A DNA stretch of 64,000 nucleotides, from assembly GCA_051530055.1 (NCBI GenBank), contig CM121342.1, forward strand, positions 248,001 to 312,000, read 5' to 3'. The notes below the pieces were generated by a model, which did not search any database, was not told the origin of the DNA, and saw nothing but the letters and a program-made list of their open reading frames with translations. Below are positions 23,374 to 35,107 of this stretch, one piece after another (position 1 is the stretch's first letter; the number at the start of each line of letters is the position of its first letter). Origin of the DNA: Neoechinorhynchus agilis. Lineage: Eukaryota > Acanthocephala. The position numbers and the translations under genes are program-made.

Positions 23374-25000
23374 TCAGAAAGAAAACCAAATGATTGACAA
23401 CGAGTCATCAGATACACCCCCTTCCACCGGGGACCTGGCGCTCCTCATTCTAGATGGCGCCAATCAAAGACCATCGCGTGAACAACGGCATGCAAAAGTA
23501 TACCTGCAGTACCATCGGGTCAATCAGGAATGTATTGAATGCCCAAATTGCAAGCCGAAAGTGATATTTACGGGAAAGACAAAAGTCAGACTGATTAGTG
23601 AGCACATGGCATCATTCCACAAGCAGGCTGTGGAATGGATGTGTGGCATATGTGGACTGACGAAGGAGTCCATCTGTTCGATTGGCTTGCACTTTAAGAC
23701 GTTGCTCCAAAAAGAACCCGCCAAAGGCAGCAGCCCTGTTTGATGAAGAGAAAGTCGTAAAAGTGGCCCCTTTAGCAGGGAAAGGTGGCCTTATCATCGC
23801 CAACAAAGAGCCAGAGGGACCCGTGGAATGCTCAGAATGTTACGCTACATTCCACGGGAGTAATCGGACCAAAGTGTTGAAGGACCACCTTATGCACGAA
23901 CACGGATCAACATCAGTGTTGTATCAATGCCCGGCGTGTTCGGCATACAGGTCGGACAATTATGTATCTGTCCGGAGCCACATGAATGCTTGCAAACGTA
24001 GACTGGATGCGGCTTCATCCGTGGCCAATAATCAAGAATGGGAAAGAAATGACAAAATGGATCCGCCTACAGAGCAATCGGTCAACGAGCTGGTCAGCGA
24101 GGAGGAACGCGAACCTCCAGAGGTATTGAACGAAGAAAGCCCTTCTTCTGTCCGCTCACCTACCCTTGTAGGTGGCATGGAAACGCAAGGCCAGTTCTTG
24201 CATGAAAATCATACGCCACAGTCAAGACGCCGGTGTGAAGGGGGCACCACAATGGCTGACTGTTCTATCGAGTCAACTGTGTTTACAGTGGTCGAGGCGT
24301 ATGAAAGCGTTGTTGACGTGCTGAACAAGAACAACCTCCATCCAAGGTACAGAGGTTTTCTCGAGACGGAGCGAGATATCCTCCGTCAATCGGAAGGGTC
24401 CATCAATGGTGAATTTGTCGATGCGGCGGCTATGCGATATGCTCAGTACTTGCGATGTGGTCGGAGTAACGAAGTGCCTCGAGTCTCTAACGCGAGAGAA
24501 GTAGGGCTAAAGATCATTAAACTGAGGAAAGGCCCGACTCAGGCTCTCTCCGCTATTGCCTACCACGTACTGGGTAATCCTTCATTGTGGAAGAAGGTAG
24601 CTACGAAAGTAACAATGGAGGTTCAGAACAACAAGGAATACTATGAGCAAGTTGCACAGAACGTCTCTGACGCCAATGTGCCTCTGGAAGTCCACCTTGG
24701 AGGTCTTCTAAAGAATAGTGTAGTATCTCCTTTGTTTGTTTTGTTCGCGGCTGCCGCAGCATACTCAAGTGATTTCTCGGTCCATTCGCCTTTCGAACGA
24801 CAAGTGCGTCGAATCTTTTGTCCCGGAATTGGAACACACGCTTACAACGTGTGGATCGACGAATCAGGCATCTATCCTTGTGTTAGATGTCGCGGTATTA
24901 CGAGATACCAAGACCGTGAGCTTAAGAGGAGACGAAATCGCGCCCTGTATTTTGCCAACACCTCGAAGCTTGCAGCTGAGGTGTTTAAAAATGCAGAGAG
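23374..25000 (+). mobile_element. R2: R2-like element, copy 3, 5' half only
   Basis: Begins at CTATGACT|TCAGAAAG in 28S and is cut near 25001, where R2 coding sequence passes into spacer repeat at GTTGTGCTAG. Everything after the OTU-like region (reverse transcriptase, endonuclease, 3' UTR and downstream 28S) is missing. The join may be a real recombination or an assembly chimera. Confidence 0.88.
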
Positions 25001-25016
25001 TTGTGCTAGACTGTGA
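23390..25016 (+). pseudogene. R2-like ORF, N-terminal half, one frameshift, truncated
   Basis: ATG at 23390, only 16 bases after the 28S flank. The first frame holds a CCHH finger (ECPNC...HMASFH) and the start of a CCHC finger (MCGIC...LHFK). A one-base shift near 23700 moves to the second frame, which supplies the missing Cys and then a second pair (VECSEC...HLMHEH and YQCPAC...HMNAC). A linker follows, then a conserved FTVVEAYESVV...LHPRYRGFLE segment and the OTU-like domain (about 24509-24840) with Gln at the catalytic Cys position. The frame ends in CARL where it enters spacer DNA. It belongs to a different lineage from copies 1 and 2. Confidence 0.87.
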
Positions 25017-26290
25017 CGTCATTGATAGCTCTCTGAGCGCGACAGAGAAGCATGTGGTATAAAAAAAGGGTTCATGCTGGTGTGACATAATTGAACGCTC
25101 TATGAGCTGGGCCGAGAATCGTGCGGTGCAAAAAGGTTCATGTTGTTGACCTAATTGATAGCTCTCTGAGAACGGCAGAGAAGCAAGAGGTGTCAGGTAT
25201 GTGACGTAAGCAAGGTTGGCAAAAATGTCGAATGTTGACATACACGGAAGAAAAATATTCAAAATTGAGAAAATGCTTAGTCTTATGACGTAAGCAATGT
25301 AAATGTGTTGAACGGGGTTCAAAACCTGGGTATACATGAGGGAGACCCTCCATCGGGATCCCTCTCAAGGCAAAGCATAGGACAGGCTATGCAAGGTTGT
25401 GCTAGACTGTGACGTCATTGATAGCTCTCTGAGCGCGACAGAGAAGCATGTGGTATAAAAAAAGGGTTCATGCTGGTGTGACAATTGAACGCTCTATGAG
25501 CTGGGCCGAGAATCGTGAGGTATAAAAAGGTTCATGTTGTTGACCTAATTGATAGCTCTCTGAGAACGGCAGAGAAGCAAGAGGTGTCAGGTATGTGACG
25601 TAAGCAAGGTTGGCAAAAATGTCGAATGTTGACATATACACGGAAGAAAAATATTCAAAATTGAGAAAATGCTTAGTCTTATGACGTAAGCAATGTAAAT
25701 GTGTTGAACGGGGTTCAAAACCTGGGTATACATGAGGACCCTCCATCGGGATCCCTCTCAAGGCAAAGCATAGGACAGGCTATGCAAGGTTGTGCTAGAC
25801 TGTGACGTCATTGATAGCTCTCTGAGCGCGACAGAGAAGCATGTGGTATAAAAAAGGGTTCATGCTGGTGTGACATAATTGAACGCTCTATGAGCTGGGC
25901 CGAGAATCGTGCGGTATAAAAAGGTTCATGTTGTTGACCTAATTGATAGCTCTCTGAGAACGGCAGAGAAGCAAGAGGTGTCAGGTATGTGACGTAAGCA
26001 AGGTTGGCAAAAATGTCGAATGTTGACATATACACGGAAGAAAAATATTCAAAATTGAGAAAATGCTTAGTCTTATGACGTAAGCAATGTAAATGTGTTG
26101 AACGGGGTTCAAAACCTGGGTATACATGAGGGAGACCCTCCATCGGGATCCCTCTCAAGGCAAAGCATAGGACAGGCTATGCAAGGTTGTGCTAGACTGT
26201 GACGTCATTGATAGCTCTCTGAGCGCGCGACAGAGAGCATGTGGTATAAAAAAGGGTTCATGCTGGTGTGACATAATTGAACGCTCTATG
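25001..26290 (+). repeat. ~397-bp spacer repeats, array 2
   Basis: About three units of the spacer repeat seen at 15430, with GTGTTGAACGGGGTTC near 25305, 25699 and 26096. The array is entered from R2 coding sequence rather than from 28S. Confidence 0.9.
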
Positions 26291-27020
26291 AGCTGGGCCG
26301 AGAAACGTGCGGTGCAAAAAGGTTCATGTTGTTGACCTAATTGATAGCTCTCTGAGAACGACAGAGAAGCATGTTGTAAAAAGGGTTCATGATTATGTGA
26401 CGTAATTGAAAGGTCTGTGAGCTGGTCCGAGGAACGTGCGGTGCAAAAGGTTCATGTTGTTGACCTAATTGATAGCTCTCTGAGAACGACAGAGAAGCAT
26501 GTGGTAAAAAGGGTTCATGATTATGTGACGTAATTGAAAGGTCTGTGAGCTGGTCCGAGAAAGGTGCGGTGCAAAAAGGTTCATGTTGTTGACCTAATTG
26601 ATAGCTCTCTGAGAACGACAGAGAAGCATGTGGTAAAAAGGGTTCATGATTATGTGACGTAATTGAAAGGTCTGTGAGCTGGTCCGAGGAACGTGCGGTG
26701 CAAAAAGGTTCATGTTGTTGACCTAATTGATAGCTCTCTGAGAACGACAGAGAAGCATGTGGTAAAAAGGGTTCATGATTATGTGACGTAATTGAAAGGT
26801 CTGTGAGCTGGTCCGAGAAAGGTGCGGTGCAAAAAGGTTCATGTTGTTGACCTAATTGATAGCTCTCTGAGAACGACAGAGAAGCATGTGGTAAAAAGGG
26901 TTCATGATGGTGTGACGTAATTGAAAGCTCTATGAGCTGGTCCGAGCAGCCTGTGGTGCAAAAGGTTCACGTTGTTGACCTAATTGATAGCTCTCTGAGC
27001 GCGACAGAGAAGCGTGTGGC
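26290..27020 (+). repeat. ~129-bp spacer repeats, array 2
   Basis: At least five copies with exact 129-bp spacing (TTCATGTTGT at 26451, 26580, 26709 and 26838), each with a TGACCTAAT half and a TGACGTAAT half. More regular than array 1. Confidence 0.92.
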
Positions 27021-27392
27021 ATTAACATATCGATGTCAATCTATCAATCAATTCATTGATATTGTGTTTGTGATTGATTTAAATTGGTGGCAGTTAAAAC
27101 TGTTAGTTGGCGCTAGCGGTTTATAGGTCACATTATTGGATTGATGTGATTACGGAATGCTTACTTAGATGTTGTTGAACTCTAAGTAGCTGGTGGTTGG
27201 GCTGTAAATATTGGCGGAAATGCCACTTGATGGCGTTATGCGTGGAAAATTATCTGACCTACGGGTCAGTTAGAACTGTTGTTTACTCATATAAATGGCG
27301 TAAACGGATGTTGAATATCCTTCTTGGTTGAAGCTGAGATATTTTGTGTTTCGGTTCGATACCGAAACTGTGCCTTTGCGAACGTTGTATCG
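27021..27392 (+). other. unique spacer at the inversion point
   Basis: Matches 17171-17475, the sequence that leads toward 18S, but instead of 18S it runs into an inverted spacer. TCGATGTCAATCTATCAATC near 27029 pairs with its complement just after 27392, leaving about 340 bp as the loop of a giant palindrome. Confidence 0.8.
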
Positions 27393-28330
27393 ATTGATAG
27401 ATTGACATCGATATGTTAATGCCACACGCTTCTCTGTCGCGCTCAGAGAGCTATCAATTAGGTCAACAACGTGAACCTTTTGCACCACAGGCTGCTCGGA
27501 CCAGCTCATAGAGCTTTCAATTACGTCACACCATCATGAACCTCAGAGAGCTATCAATTTTGAACCTTTTTGCACACTTTCTCGGACCAGCTCACAGCTT
27601 TCAATTACGTCACATAATCATGAACCCTTTTTACCACATGCTTTCTGTCGTTCTCAGAGAGCTATCAATTAGGTCAACAACATGAACCTTTTTGCACCGC
27701 CTTTCTCGGACCAGCTCACAGACCTTTCAATTACGTCACATAATCATGAACCCTTTTTACCACATGCTTCTCTGTCGTTCTCAGAGAGCTATCAATTAGG
27801 TCAACAACATGAACCTTTTCATGCACATGAACCCTCAGAGCTTCAATTAGGTCAACAACATGAACCTTTTTGCACCGCATCATGAAGCTCACAGACCAGC
27901 GTTCTCAGAGAGCTTTCAATTAGGTCAACAACATGACCGCACGTTTCTCGGCCCAGCTCATTTATGATGTCACACCAGCATGAACCCTTTTTTTACCACA
28001 TGCTTCTCTGTCGTTCTCAGAGAGCTATCAATTAGGTCAACAACATGAACCTTTTTGCACCGCACCATATTACTCGGACCAGCTCACGTCATAGAGCTTT
28101 CAATTACGTCACATACATCATGAACCTTTTTTACCACATGCTTCTCTGTCGTTCTCAGAGAGCTATCAATTAGGTCAACAACATGAACCTTTTTGCACCG
28201 CACGTTTCTCGGCCCAGCTCATAGAGCGTTCAATTATGTCACACCATCATGAACCCTTTTTTACATGCTTTCTGTCGCGCTCAGAGAGCTATCAATGACG
28301 TCACAGTCTAGCACAACCTTGCATAGCCTG
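27393..28330 (-). repeat. inverted ~129-bp spacer repeats (degenerate)
   Basis: Reverse-orientation copies of the 129-bp units, with many truncations and merged units (for example 27540-27600 and 27820-27960). Less regular than arrays 1 and 2. Confidence 0.85.
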
Positions 28331-31300
28331 TCCTATGCTTTGCCTTGAGAGGGATCCCGATGGAGGGTCTCCCTCATGTATACCCAGGTTTTGAACCCCG
28401 TTCAACACATTTACATTGCTTACGTCATAAGACTAAGCATTTTCTCAATTTTGAATATTTTTCTTCCGTGTATATGTCAACATTCGACATTTTTGCCAAC
28501 CTTGCTTACGTCACATACCTGACACCTCTTGCTTCTCTGCCGTTCTCAGAGAGCTATCAATTAGGTCAACAACATGAACCTTTTTATACCTCACGATTCT
28601 CGGCCCAGCTCATAGAGCGTTCAATTATGTCACACCAGCATGAACCCTTTTTTATACCACATGCTTCTCTGTCGCGCTCAGAGAGCTATCAATGACGTCA
28701 CAGTCTAGCACAACCTTGCATAGCCTGTCCTATGCTTTGCCTTGAGAGGGATCCCGATGGAGGGTCTCCCTCATGTATACCCAGGTTTTGAACCCCGTTC
28801 AACACATTTACATTGCTTACGTCATAAGACTAAGCATTTTCTCAATTTTGAATATTTTTCTTCCGTGTATATGTCAACATTCGACATTTTTGCCAACCTT
28901 GCTTACGTCACATACCTGACACCTCTTGCTTCTCTGCCGTTCTCAGAGAGCTATCAATTAGGTCAACAACATGAACCTTTTTATACCTCACGATTCTCGG
29001 CCCAGCTCATAGAGCGTTCAATTATGTCACACCAGCATGAACCCTTTTTTTATACCACATGCTTCTCTGTCGCGCTCAGAGAGCTATCAATGACGTCACA
29101 GTCTAGCACAACCTTGCATAGCCTGTCCTATGCTTTGCCTTGAGAGGGATCCCGATGGAGGGTCTCCCTCATGTATACCCAGGTTTTGAACCCCGTTCAC
29201 ACATTTACATTGCTTACGTCATAAGACTAAGCACAATTTTGAATATTTTTCTTCCGTGTATATGTCAACATTCACATTTTTGCCAACCTTGCTTACGTCA
29301 CATACCTACACCTCTTGCTTCTCTTTCTCAGAGAGCTATCAATTAGGTCAACAACATGAATTTTTTATCCTCACGATTCTCGGCCCAGCTCATAGAGCGT
29401 TCAATTATGTCACACCAGCATGAACCCTTTTTTATACCACATGCTTCTCTGTCGCGCTCAGAGAGCTATCAATGACGTCCTTTTTGCACACCACCAGCTT
29501 TCTTGAGAGCAATTGTCACCTCATGATACCCAGGTGCTTCTCTGTCGTTCTCAGAGAGCTATCAATTAGGTCAACAACATGAACCTTTTTGCACCTCAAT
29601 TCTCGGCCCAGCTCATAGAGCTTTCAATATGTCACACCATCATTGCCCCTTTTACGTCACATACCACATGCTTCTCTGTCGTTCTCAGAGAGCTATCAAT
29701 TAGGTCAACAACATGAACCTTTTATGCACCGCACGATTCTCGGCCCAGCTCATAGAGCCTTTCAATTACGTCACACCATCATGAACCCTTTTTTTCACAG
29801 TCACATAGAGCTTTCAATTACGTCACACCAGTTATCACATAACATGCTTCTCTGCCGTTCTCAGAGAGCTATCAATTAGGCCACCTTTTTGCTCGGCCCA
29901 GCTCATAGAGCGTTCAATGATGTCACATCAGAGAACCCTTTTTTTACACATGCTTCTCTGTCGTTCTCAGAGAGCTATCAATGACGTGTCAACCTTGCAT
30001 ATGCTTTGCCTTGAGAGGGATCCCGATGGAGGGTCTCCCTCATGTATACCCAGGTTTTGAACCCCGTTCAACACATTTACATTGCTTACGTCATAAGACT
30101 AAGCATTTTCTCAATTTTGAATATTTTTCTTCCGTGTATATGTCAACATTCGACATTTTTGCCAACCTTGCTTACGTCACATACCTGACACCTCTTGCTT
30201 CTCTGCCGTTCTCAGAGAGCTATCAATTAGGTCAACAACATGAACCTTTTTATACCTCACGATTCTCGGCCCAGCTCATAGAGCGTTCAATGATGTCACA
30301 CCAGCATGAACCCTTTTTTATACCACATGCTTCTCTGTCGCGCTCAGAGAGCTATCAATGACGTCACAGTCTAGCACAACCTTGCATAGCCTGTCCTATG
30401 CTTTGCCTTGAGAGGGATCCCGATGGAGGGTCTCCCTCATGTATACCCAGGTTTTGAACCCCGTTCAACACATTTACATTGCTTACGTCATAAGACTAAG
30501 CATTTTCTCAATTTTGAATATTTTTTTCCGTGTATATGTCAACATTCGACATTTTTGCCAACCTTGCTTACGTCACATACCTGACACCTCTTGCTTCTCT
30601 GCCGTTCTCAGAGAGCTATCAATTAGGTCAACATGAACCTTATGTCTTCTCGGCCCAGCTCATAGAGCGTTCAATTATGTCACACCAGCATGAACCCTTT
30701 TTTTTATACCACATGCTTTTGTTGACGTCACAGTCCAGCACAACCTTGCATAGCCTGTCCTATGCTTTGCCTTGAGAGGGATCCCGATGGAGGGTCTCCC
30801 TCATGTATACCCAGGTTTTGAACCCCGTTCAACACATTACCTCACACATTTACATTGCTTACGTCATAAGACCATTTTCTCAATTTTGAATATTTTTCTT
30901 CCGTGTATATGTCAACATTCGACATTTTTGCCAACCTTGCTTACGTCACATACCTGACACCTCTTGCTTCTCTGCCGTTCTCAGAGAGCTATCAATTAGG
31001 TCAACAACATGAACCTTTTTATACCTCACGATTCTCGGCCCAGCTCATAGAGCGTTCAATGATGTCACACCAGCATGAACCCTTTTTTATACCACATGCT
31101 TCTCTGTCGCGCTCAGAGAGCTATCAATGACGTCACAGTCTAGCACAACCTTGCATAGCCTGTCCTATGCTTTGCCTTGAGAGGGATCCCGATGGAGGGT
31201 CTCCCTCATGTATACCCAGGTTTTGAACCCCGTTCAACACATTTACATTGCTTACGTCATAAGACTAAGCATTTTCTCAATTTTGAATATTTTTCTTCCG

Positions 31301-32050
31301 TGTATATGTCAACATTCGACATTTTTGCCAACCTTGCTTACGTCACATACCTGACACCTCTTGCTTCTCTGCCGTTCTCAGAGAGCTATCAATTAGGTCA
31401 ACAACATGAACCTTTTTATACCTCACGATTCTCGGCCCAGCTCATAGAGCGTTCAATGATGTCACACCAGCATGAACCCTTTTTTATACCACATGCTTCT
31501 CTGTCGCGCTCAGAGAGCTATCAATGACGTCACAGTCTAGCACAACCTTGCATAGCCTGTCCTATGCTTTGCCTTGAGAGGGATCCCGATGGAGGGTCTC
31601 CCTCATGTATACCCAGGTTTTGAACCCCGTTCAACACATTTACATTGCTTACGTCATAAGACTAAGCATTTTCTCAATTTTGAATATTTTTCTTCCGTGT
31701 ATATGTCAACATTCGACATTTTTGCCAACCTTGCTTACGTCACATACCTGACACCTCTTGCTTCTCTGCCGTTCTCAGAGAGCTATCAATTAGGTCAACA
31801 ACATGAACCTTTTTATACCTCACGATTCTCGGCCCAGCTCATAGAGCGTTCAATTATGTCACACCAGCATGAACCCTTTTTTTATACCACATGCTTCTCT
31901 GTCGCGCTCAGAGAGCTATCAATGACGTCACAGTCTAGCACAACCTTGCATAGCCTGTCCTATGCTTTGCCTTGAGAGGGATCCCGATGGAGGGTCTCCC
32001 TCATATATACCCAGGTTTTGAACCCCGTTCAACACATTTACATTGCTTAC
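28330..32050 (-). repeat. inverted ~397-bp spacer repeats, about nine units
   Basis: Nine recognisable starts of GAGAGGGATCCCGATGG: near 28345, 28743, 29141, 30012, 30411, 30775, 31175, 31572 and 31977, mostly 397-398 bp apart. The interval 29450-30000 holds rearranged partial units. The open frame of up to 133 codons in each unit repeats only because the DNA repeats. Confidence 0.92.
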
Positions 32051-32136
32051 GTCACGAGACTTTAAGTTTCACACCGGATATCCCCCTATTATCACGTCAT
32101 AGCACACATCATATGCTTCTCGACCGCGCCATCCTA
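32051..32136 (-). other. spacer adjoining 28S 3' end, inverted
   Basis: Short unique spacer joining the inverted repeats to the 28S 3' region, matching the sequence around 15350-15430. Confidence 0.7.
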
Positions 32137-32768
32137 CTTCAAGGTTGTTGATCGGACCATCATAATCGTCACAGCATAAGAAGTTTCGTACTTTGAAGCA
32201 TAGGCGTTGTCATTTCTGAAGCATTTTCTATCAAGTCTGTGCACTATTGCGTCACTCGGGGGATATGGATGGGTGACGTGTGTCTTTAGCACACAAATCC
32301 CCCGGTTAAAACGATAAGTCTCAATAGTTCGCAGTTTGGTGGCTACTCTACTATTTACGACACGTTTACCGAGAATTAAGTCGTCTGCAAATGATTTAAC
32401 GCACAAGTACAGCGAGATATTAAACACGGCTGCCAACTACGCTGGTCAATTCATTTTATAAGTAGACACTGAGCGCAGATGATAAAGTCGCCGCGGCGGA
32501 TAAATCGTCGAGAAGAAACGTAATTTCCGCGTGGAAAACTTCGCTCGTTCTCGCATTTGTAAAAAATCCAGACCGCCTAGTGCGCATTAGTGTTGTTGCT
32601 CCTAGGTAGGCTTCCGACTTAGAGGCGTTCAGTCGTAATCCTGCGGACGAAGCTTCGCACCATCGGCCTCTCGACCGAGTGCGTGTACCTGATGTCCAAA
32701 CCTGCGGTTCCTCTCGTACTTAGCAAGATTGCTATTACAACAACCAGCTCAACAGTAGGGTAAAACTA

Positions 32769-32806
<38 letters not shown>

Positions 32807-32849
32807 TATTAATGGGTGAACAATCCAACGCTATGGGACTTTTGCATCC

Positions 32850-32887
<38 letters not shown>

Positions 32888-32910
32888 GACGTCGCTGTGG
32901 ACGCTTGGCC

Positions 32911-32949
<39 letters not shown>

Positions 32950-33318
32950 ATCTTGCTTAAAACTCGTAAAATTCAAAATGATCGACAAGCCAAACTTTCA
33001 TTGTCTTTATTCGTACTGAAAATCAAGATCAAGCAATCTTTTGCCCTTTCGCTCTATGCGAGGTTTCTGTCCACGCTGAGATTGCCTTAGGACACCTGCG
33101 TTAGGTTTTAACAGATGTACCGCCCCAGTCAAACTCCCAATCAGTCTGTGTTCTCAGACCAGACACTCCTTCGACACTAAAGAAAGGATTATATATCGCA
33201 ATTAGCGAATTAACGCTACCTGAATCACTGAGTAAGTAAAGAAACAATGATGGTAGTGGTATTTCACCGGCGCGGCCTCCCACCTATTCTACGCCCATCA
33301 TGTTTCTTCACAGAGACT

Positions 33319-33356
<38 letters not shown>

Positions 33357-33363
33357 GTTACTC

Positions 33364-33397
<34 letters not shown>

Positions 33398-33441
33398 GCT
33401 GCAGACAGGGACAGTAGGAATCTCAATAATCCATTCATGCA

Positions 33442-33472
<31 letters not shown>
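32137..33472 (-). rRNA. 28S rRNA, 3' part, inverted unit
   Basis: Reverse complement of 14001-15330, from the R2 site (TAGCCAAATG) through the sarcin-ricin region to the 28S end. The boundary with spacer is approximate. It differs from the unit 1 copy by small indels, including AGTACGAGAGGAACCGCAGG here against AGTACGAGAGGAACTGCAGG. Confidence 0.88.
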
Positions 33473-34755
33473 TTGACGCATTTATCATGGAACACCATAA
33501 GGGATTGCTCGGCAGCAGTTCTGGCCATGTTCAGCGCTGTTCGCTGACCTATTGAGAGGAGCTTCAGGCGGCGAAGTAAAGAGTTGCTATAAGTGCCACG
33601 CGAACCCACTGCAAGACCGATAGTGGAGACTTTATGCTCAGGTACATTCAGTTCTCTCGCAACTATCGGAACAATGGATGCGTATTTATCCTCTTTACCC
33701 TTCATGACGGCTTCCGCGCGATCTTCACCTGTCTCGTAGTAGACTGCAACGTTCTCAGAGCTTTTTCCCGAGAAGACGGGGCTCAACAGTGAGTTTGATC
33801 CTTCCTTCAGCAGTATTTCATTCCCTTTGGTTGTGCGCCATTGGCGGTAACGGGTTAGAATCCGTCGACCCCCACTTGACCATCTCAGCACAACTACGGA
33901 ATGCACAAACTCGTCACCGTATGCACTTCAGAGTCTAAGTTATTCGATTACTTCTCTTGTGTATGAGATCGGTGTGGCTTCACGCCGTGATTTTATGCCA
34001 AAAGCTGAGGAAGGGATGCAGTAACCTAAATCAAAAAATAACCCGGCTTGCCGGCAACACTTAAGAAGGTGTTAATACTAATTGAAAATTCGCATTTTCT
34101 TAAATTAACCTCCTGAAGACATAAAAAGTTTGGCAACGTTTAACACCGAAATTCCAAAGAATATTTAATCTTTTGGAAACGCAAAATCACTCTTCGAGTT
34201 CTCTGAAAGCAATAACCATTTTCTCGTACAAGTCAGCTCACGCTTTTCACCCATTTTGCCGAAGTAGTCCGTTAATTGGCCGATCTCTTTGTGAAGGTCA
34301 ATGGCGCATCCAAACTTGTCAATGACCGCTCTCACGGCTCGGAGCCTCGTAGTTTCTACTTCGTGGACAAGAGATCGGAACCCTAGTCCACCTTTTGAAA
34401 GCGGTAGGTTGAATGCACCTTCGCTGAGATTCCTTGGCAGCATAAGGAGCTTCTTCAGCTTTGACCTCCACTGCTCGTCGATACGCCTAAGATTGGTAGA
34501 CGATATGTCCCAGGAGGCTTCGAGCCTAGCCACCAGGGATGGCACTGCATAGTCGTTCAGCAGGTGGGCGGCCTGAGTCGGTGAGAGTTGTGCCCGTTTT
34601 GTCGCTTCAAAGAGGGTGCCTAACAACGCCAGTCCTTCATCTAGAGTGGTCTCTTTCCAGGGAGTACCACCTAGGTATTTCACCGGGTCCCCTTCCTTAA
34701 TTGCTGTCAGCAACACCCCTTCGATCTCTACCGACGATTCTCTATCGATAATCAT
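33451..34755 (-). pseudogene. R2-like ORF, C-terminal half, broken
   Basis: The upstream block (34755-34165) reads EGDPVKYLGGTPW ... AAHLLNDYAVPSLVARLEAS ... GAFNLPLSKGGLGFRSLVHE, the post-RT thumb region, closest to copy 1. The downstream block (33906-33451) keeps VAVYYETGEDRAEAVMKGKE, GLAVGSRGTYSNSLLRRLK and ALNMARTAAEQ, but the KPD and VD residues of the endonuclease have been replaced, so it should be inactive. The last codons lie in 28S, which provides the stop (TAA at 33451). Confidence 0.87.
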
Positions 34756-34773
34756 TTTGTTGCACCTATAGGC
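33473..34773 (-). mobile_element. R2: R2-like element, copy 4, 3' half, decayed
   Basis: Reverse-strand R2 sequence joined to 28S at the R2 site and cut by the assembly gap at 34774. It has no 3' UTR: coding sequence passes directly into GCCAAATGCC of 28S. Two open blocks remain, separated by about 250 bp of degraded sequence (33907-34164). Confidence 0.88.
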
Positions 34774-34796
34774 NNNNNNNNNNNNNNNNNNNNNNN
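34774..34796. other. assembly gap (23 N)
   Basis: Run of N. The rDNA contig lies to the left and unrelated gene-bearing sequence to the right, so physical linkage of the two halves rests on scaffolding only. Confidence 0.99.
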
Positions 34797-34899
34797 ACTA
34801 GAAGTGTTATTTAGAAGTCTTTACCCGGTAAATATTCTTTATTAAATATGTTTTGAACTTCGTCGGAGTTCATCATCAGTCATTTCACCTCTCGTTTTT

Positions 34900-34942
34900 T
34901 TAGAATTGATGATGAACCCGATGAGGTTCGAAACGTCTCTAA
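34900..34942 (+). ncRNA. hammerhead-like motif, ACGT type (C3 changed)
   Basis: TTGATGA (906-912), stem II GAACC/GGTTC with loop CGATGA, GAA (930-932), palindrome ACGT (933-936), then C as the cleavage-site base. Stem I can form between TTAGA (900-904) and TCTAA (938-942). The conserved first C of CTGATGA is T and an extra A sits before it, so this copy is probably inactive. A reverse-strand partner with CTGATGA and stem TGAACT/AGTTCA lies at 34851-34880, but there G12 of GAAA is lost. Mirrored in the right arm at 40790-40832 and 40852-40881. Confidence 0.5.
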
Positions 34943-35107
34943 TAAATAATCATTTACAGAATGAATACTTCTAAATCCTCACATATCGACATTTTGATTT
35001 GATTACTTTTCTGTTTTTACGATGCACAGTTAATAACCATTTCCATTTAATGGATAAAAATATATTATAATAGCGTGAATCGCTACTTGATTTTCCAGGC
35101 CCATGTC

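Noticed and set aside
28330..31975. Repeated 116-133-codon ORFs in the inverted spacer
   Set aside because: They recur only because the 397-bp repeat recurs. The frame breaks wherever a repeat has an indel, and the opposite-orientation arrays give the same frames on the other strand.
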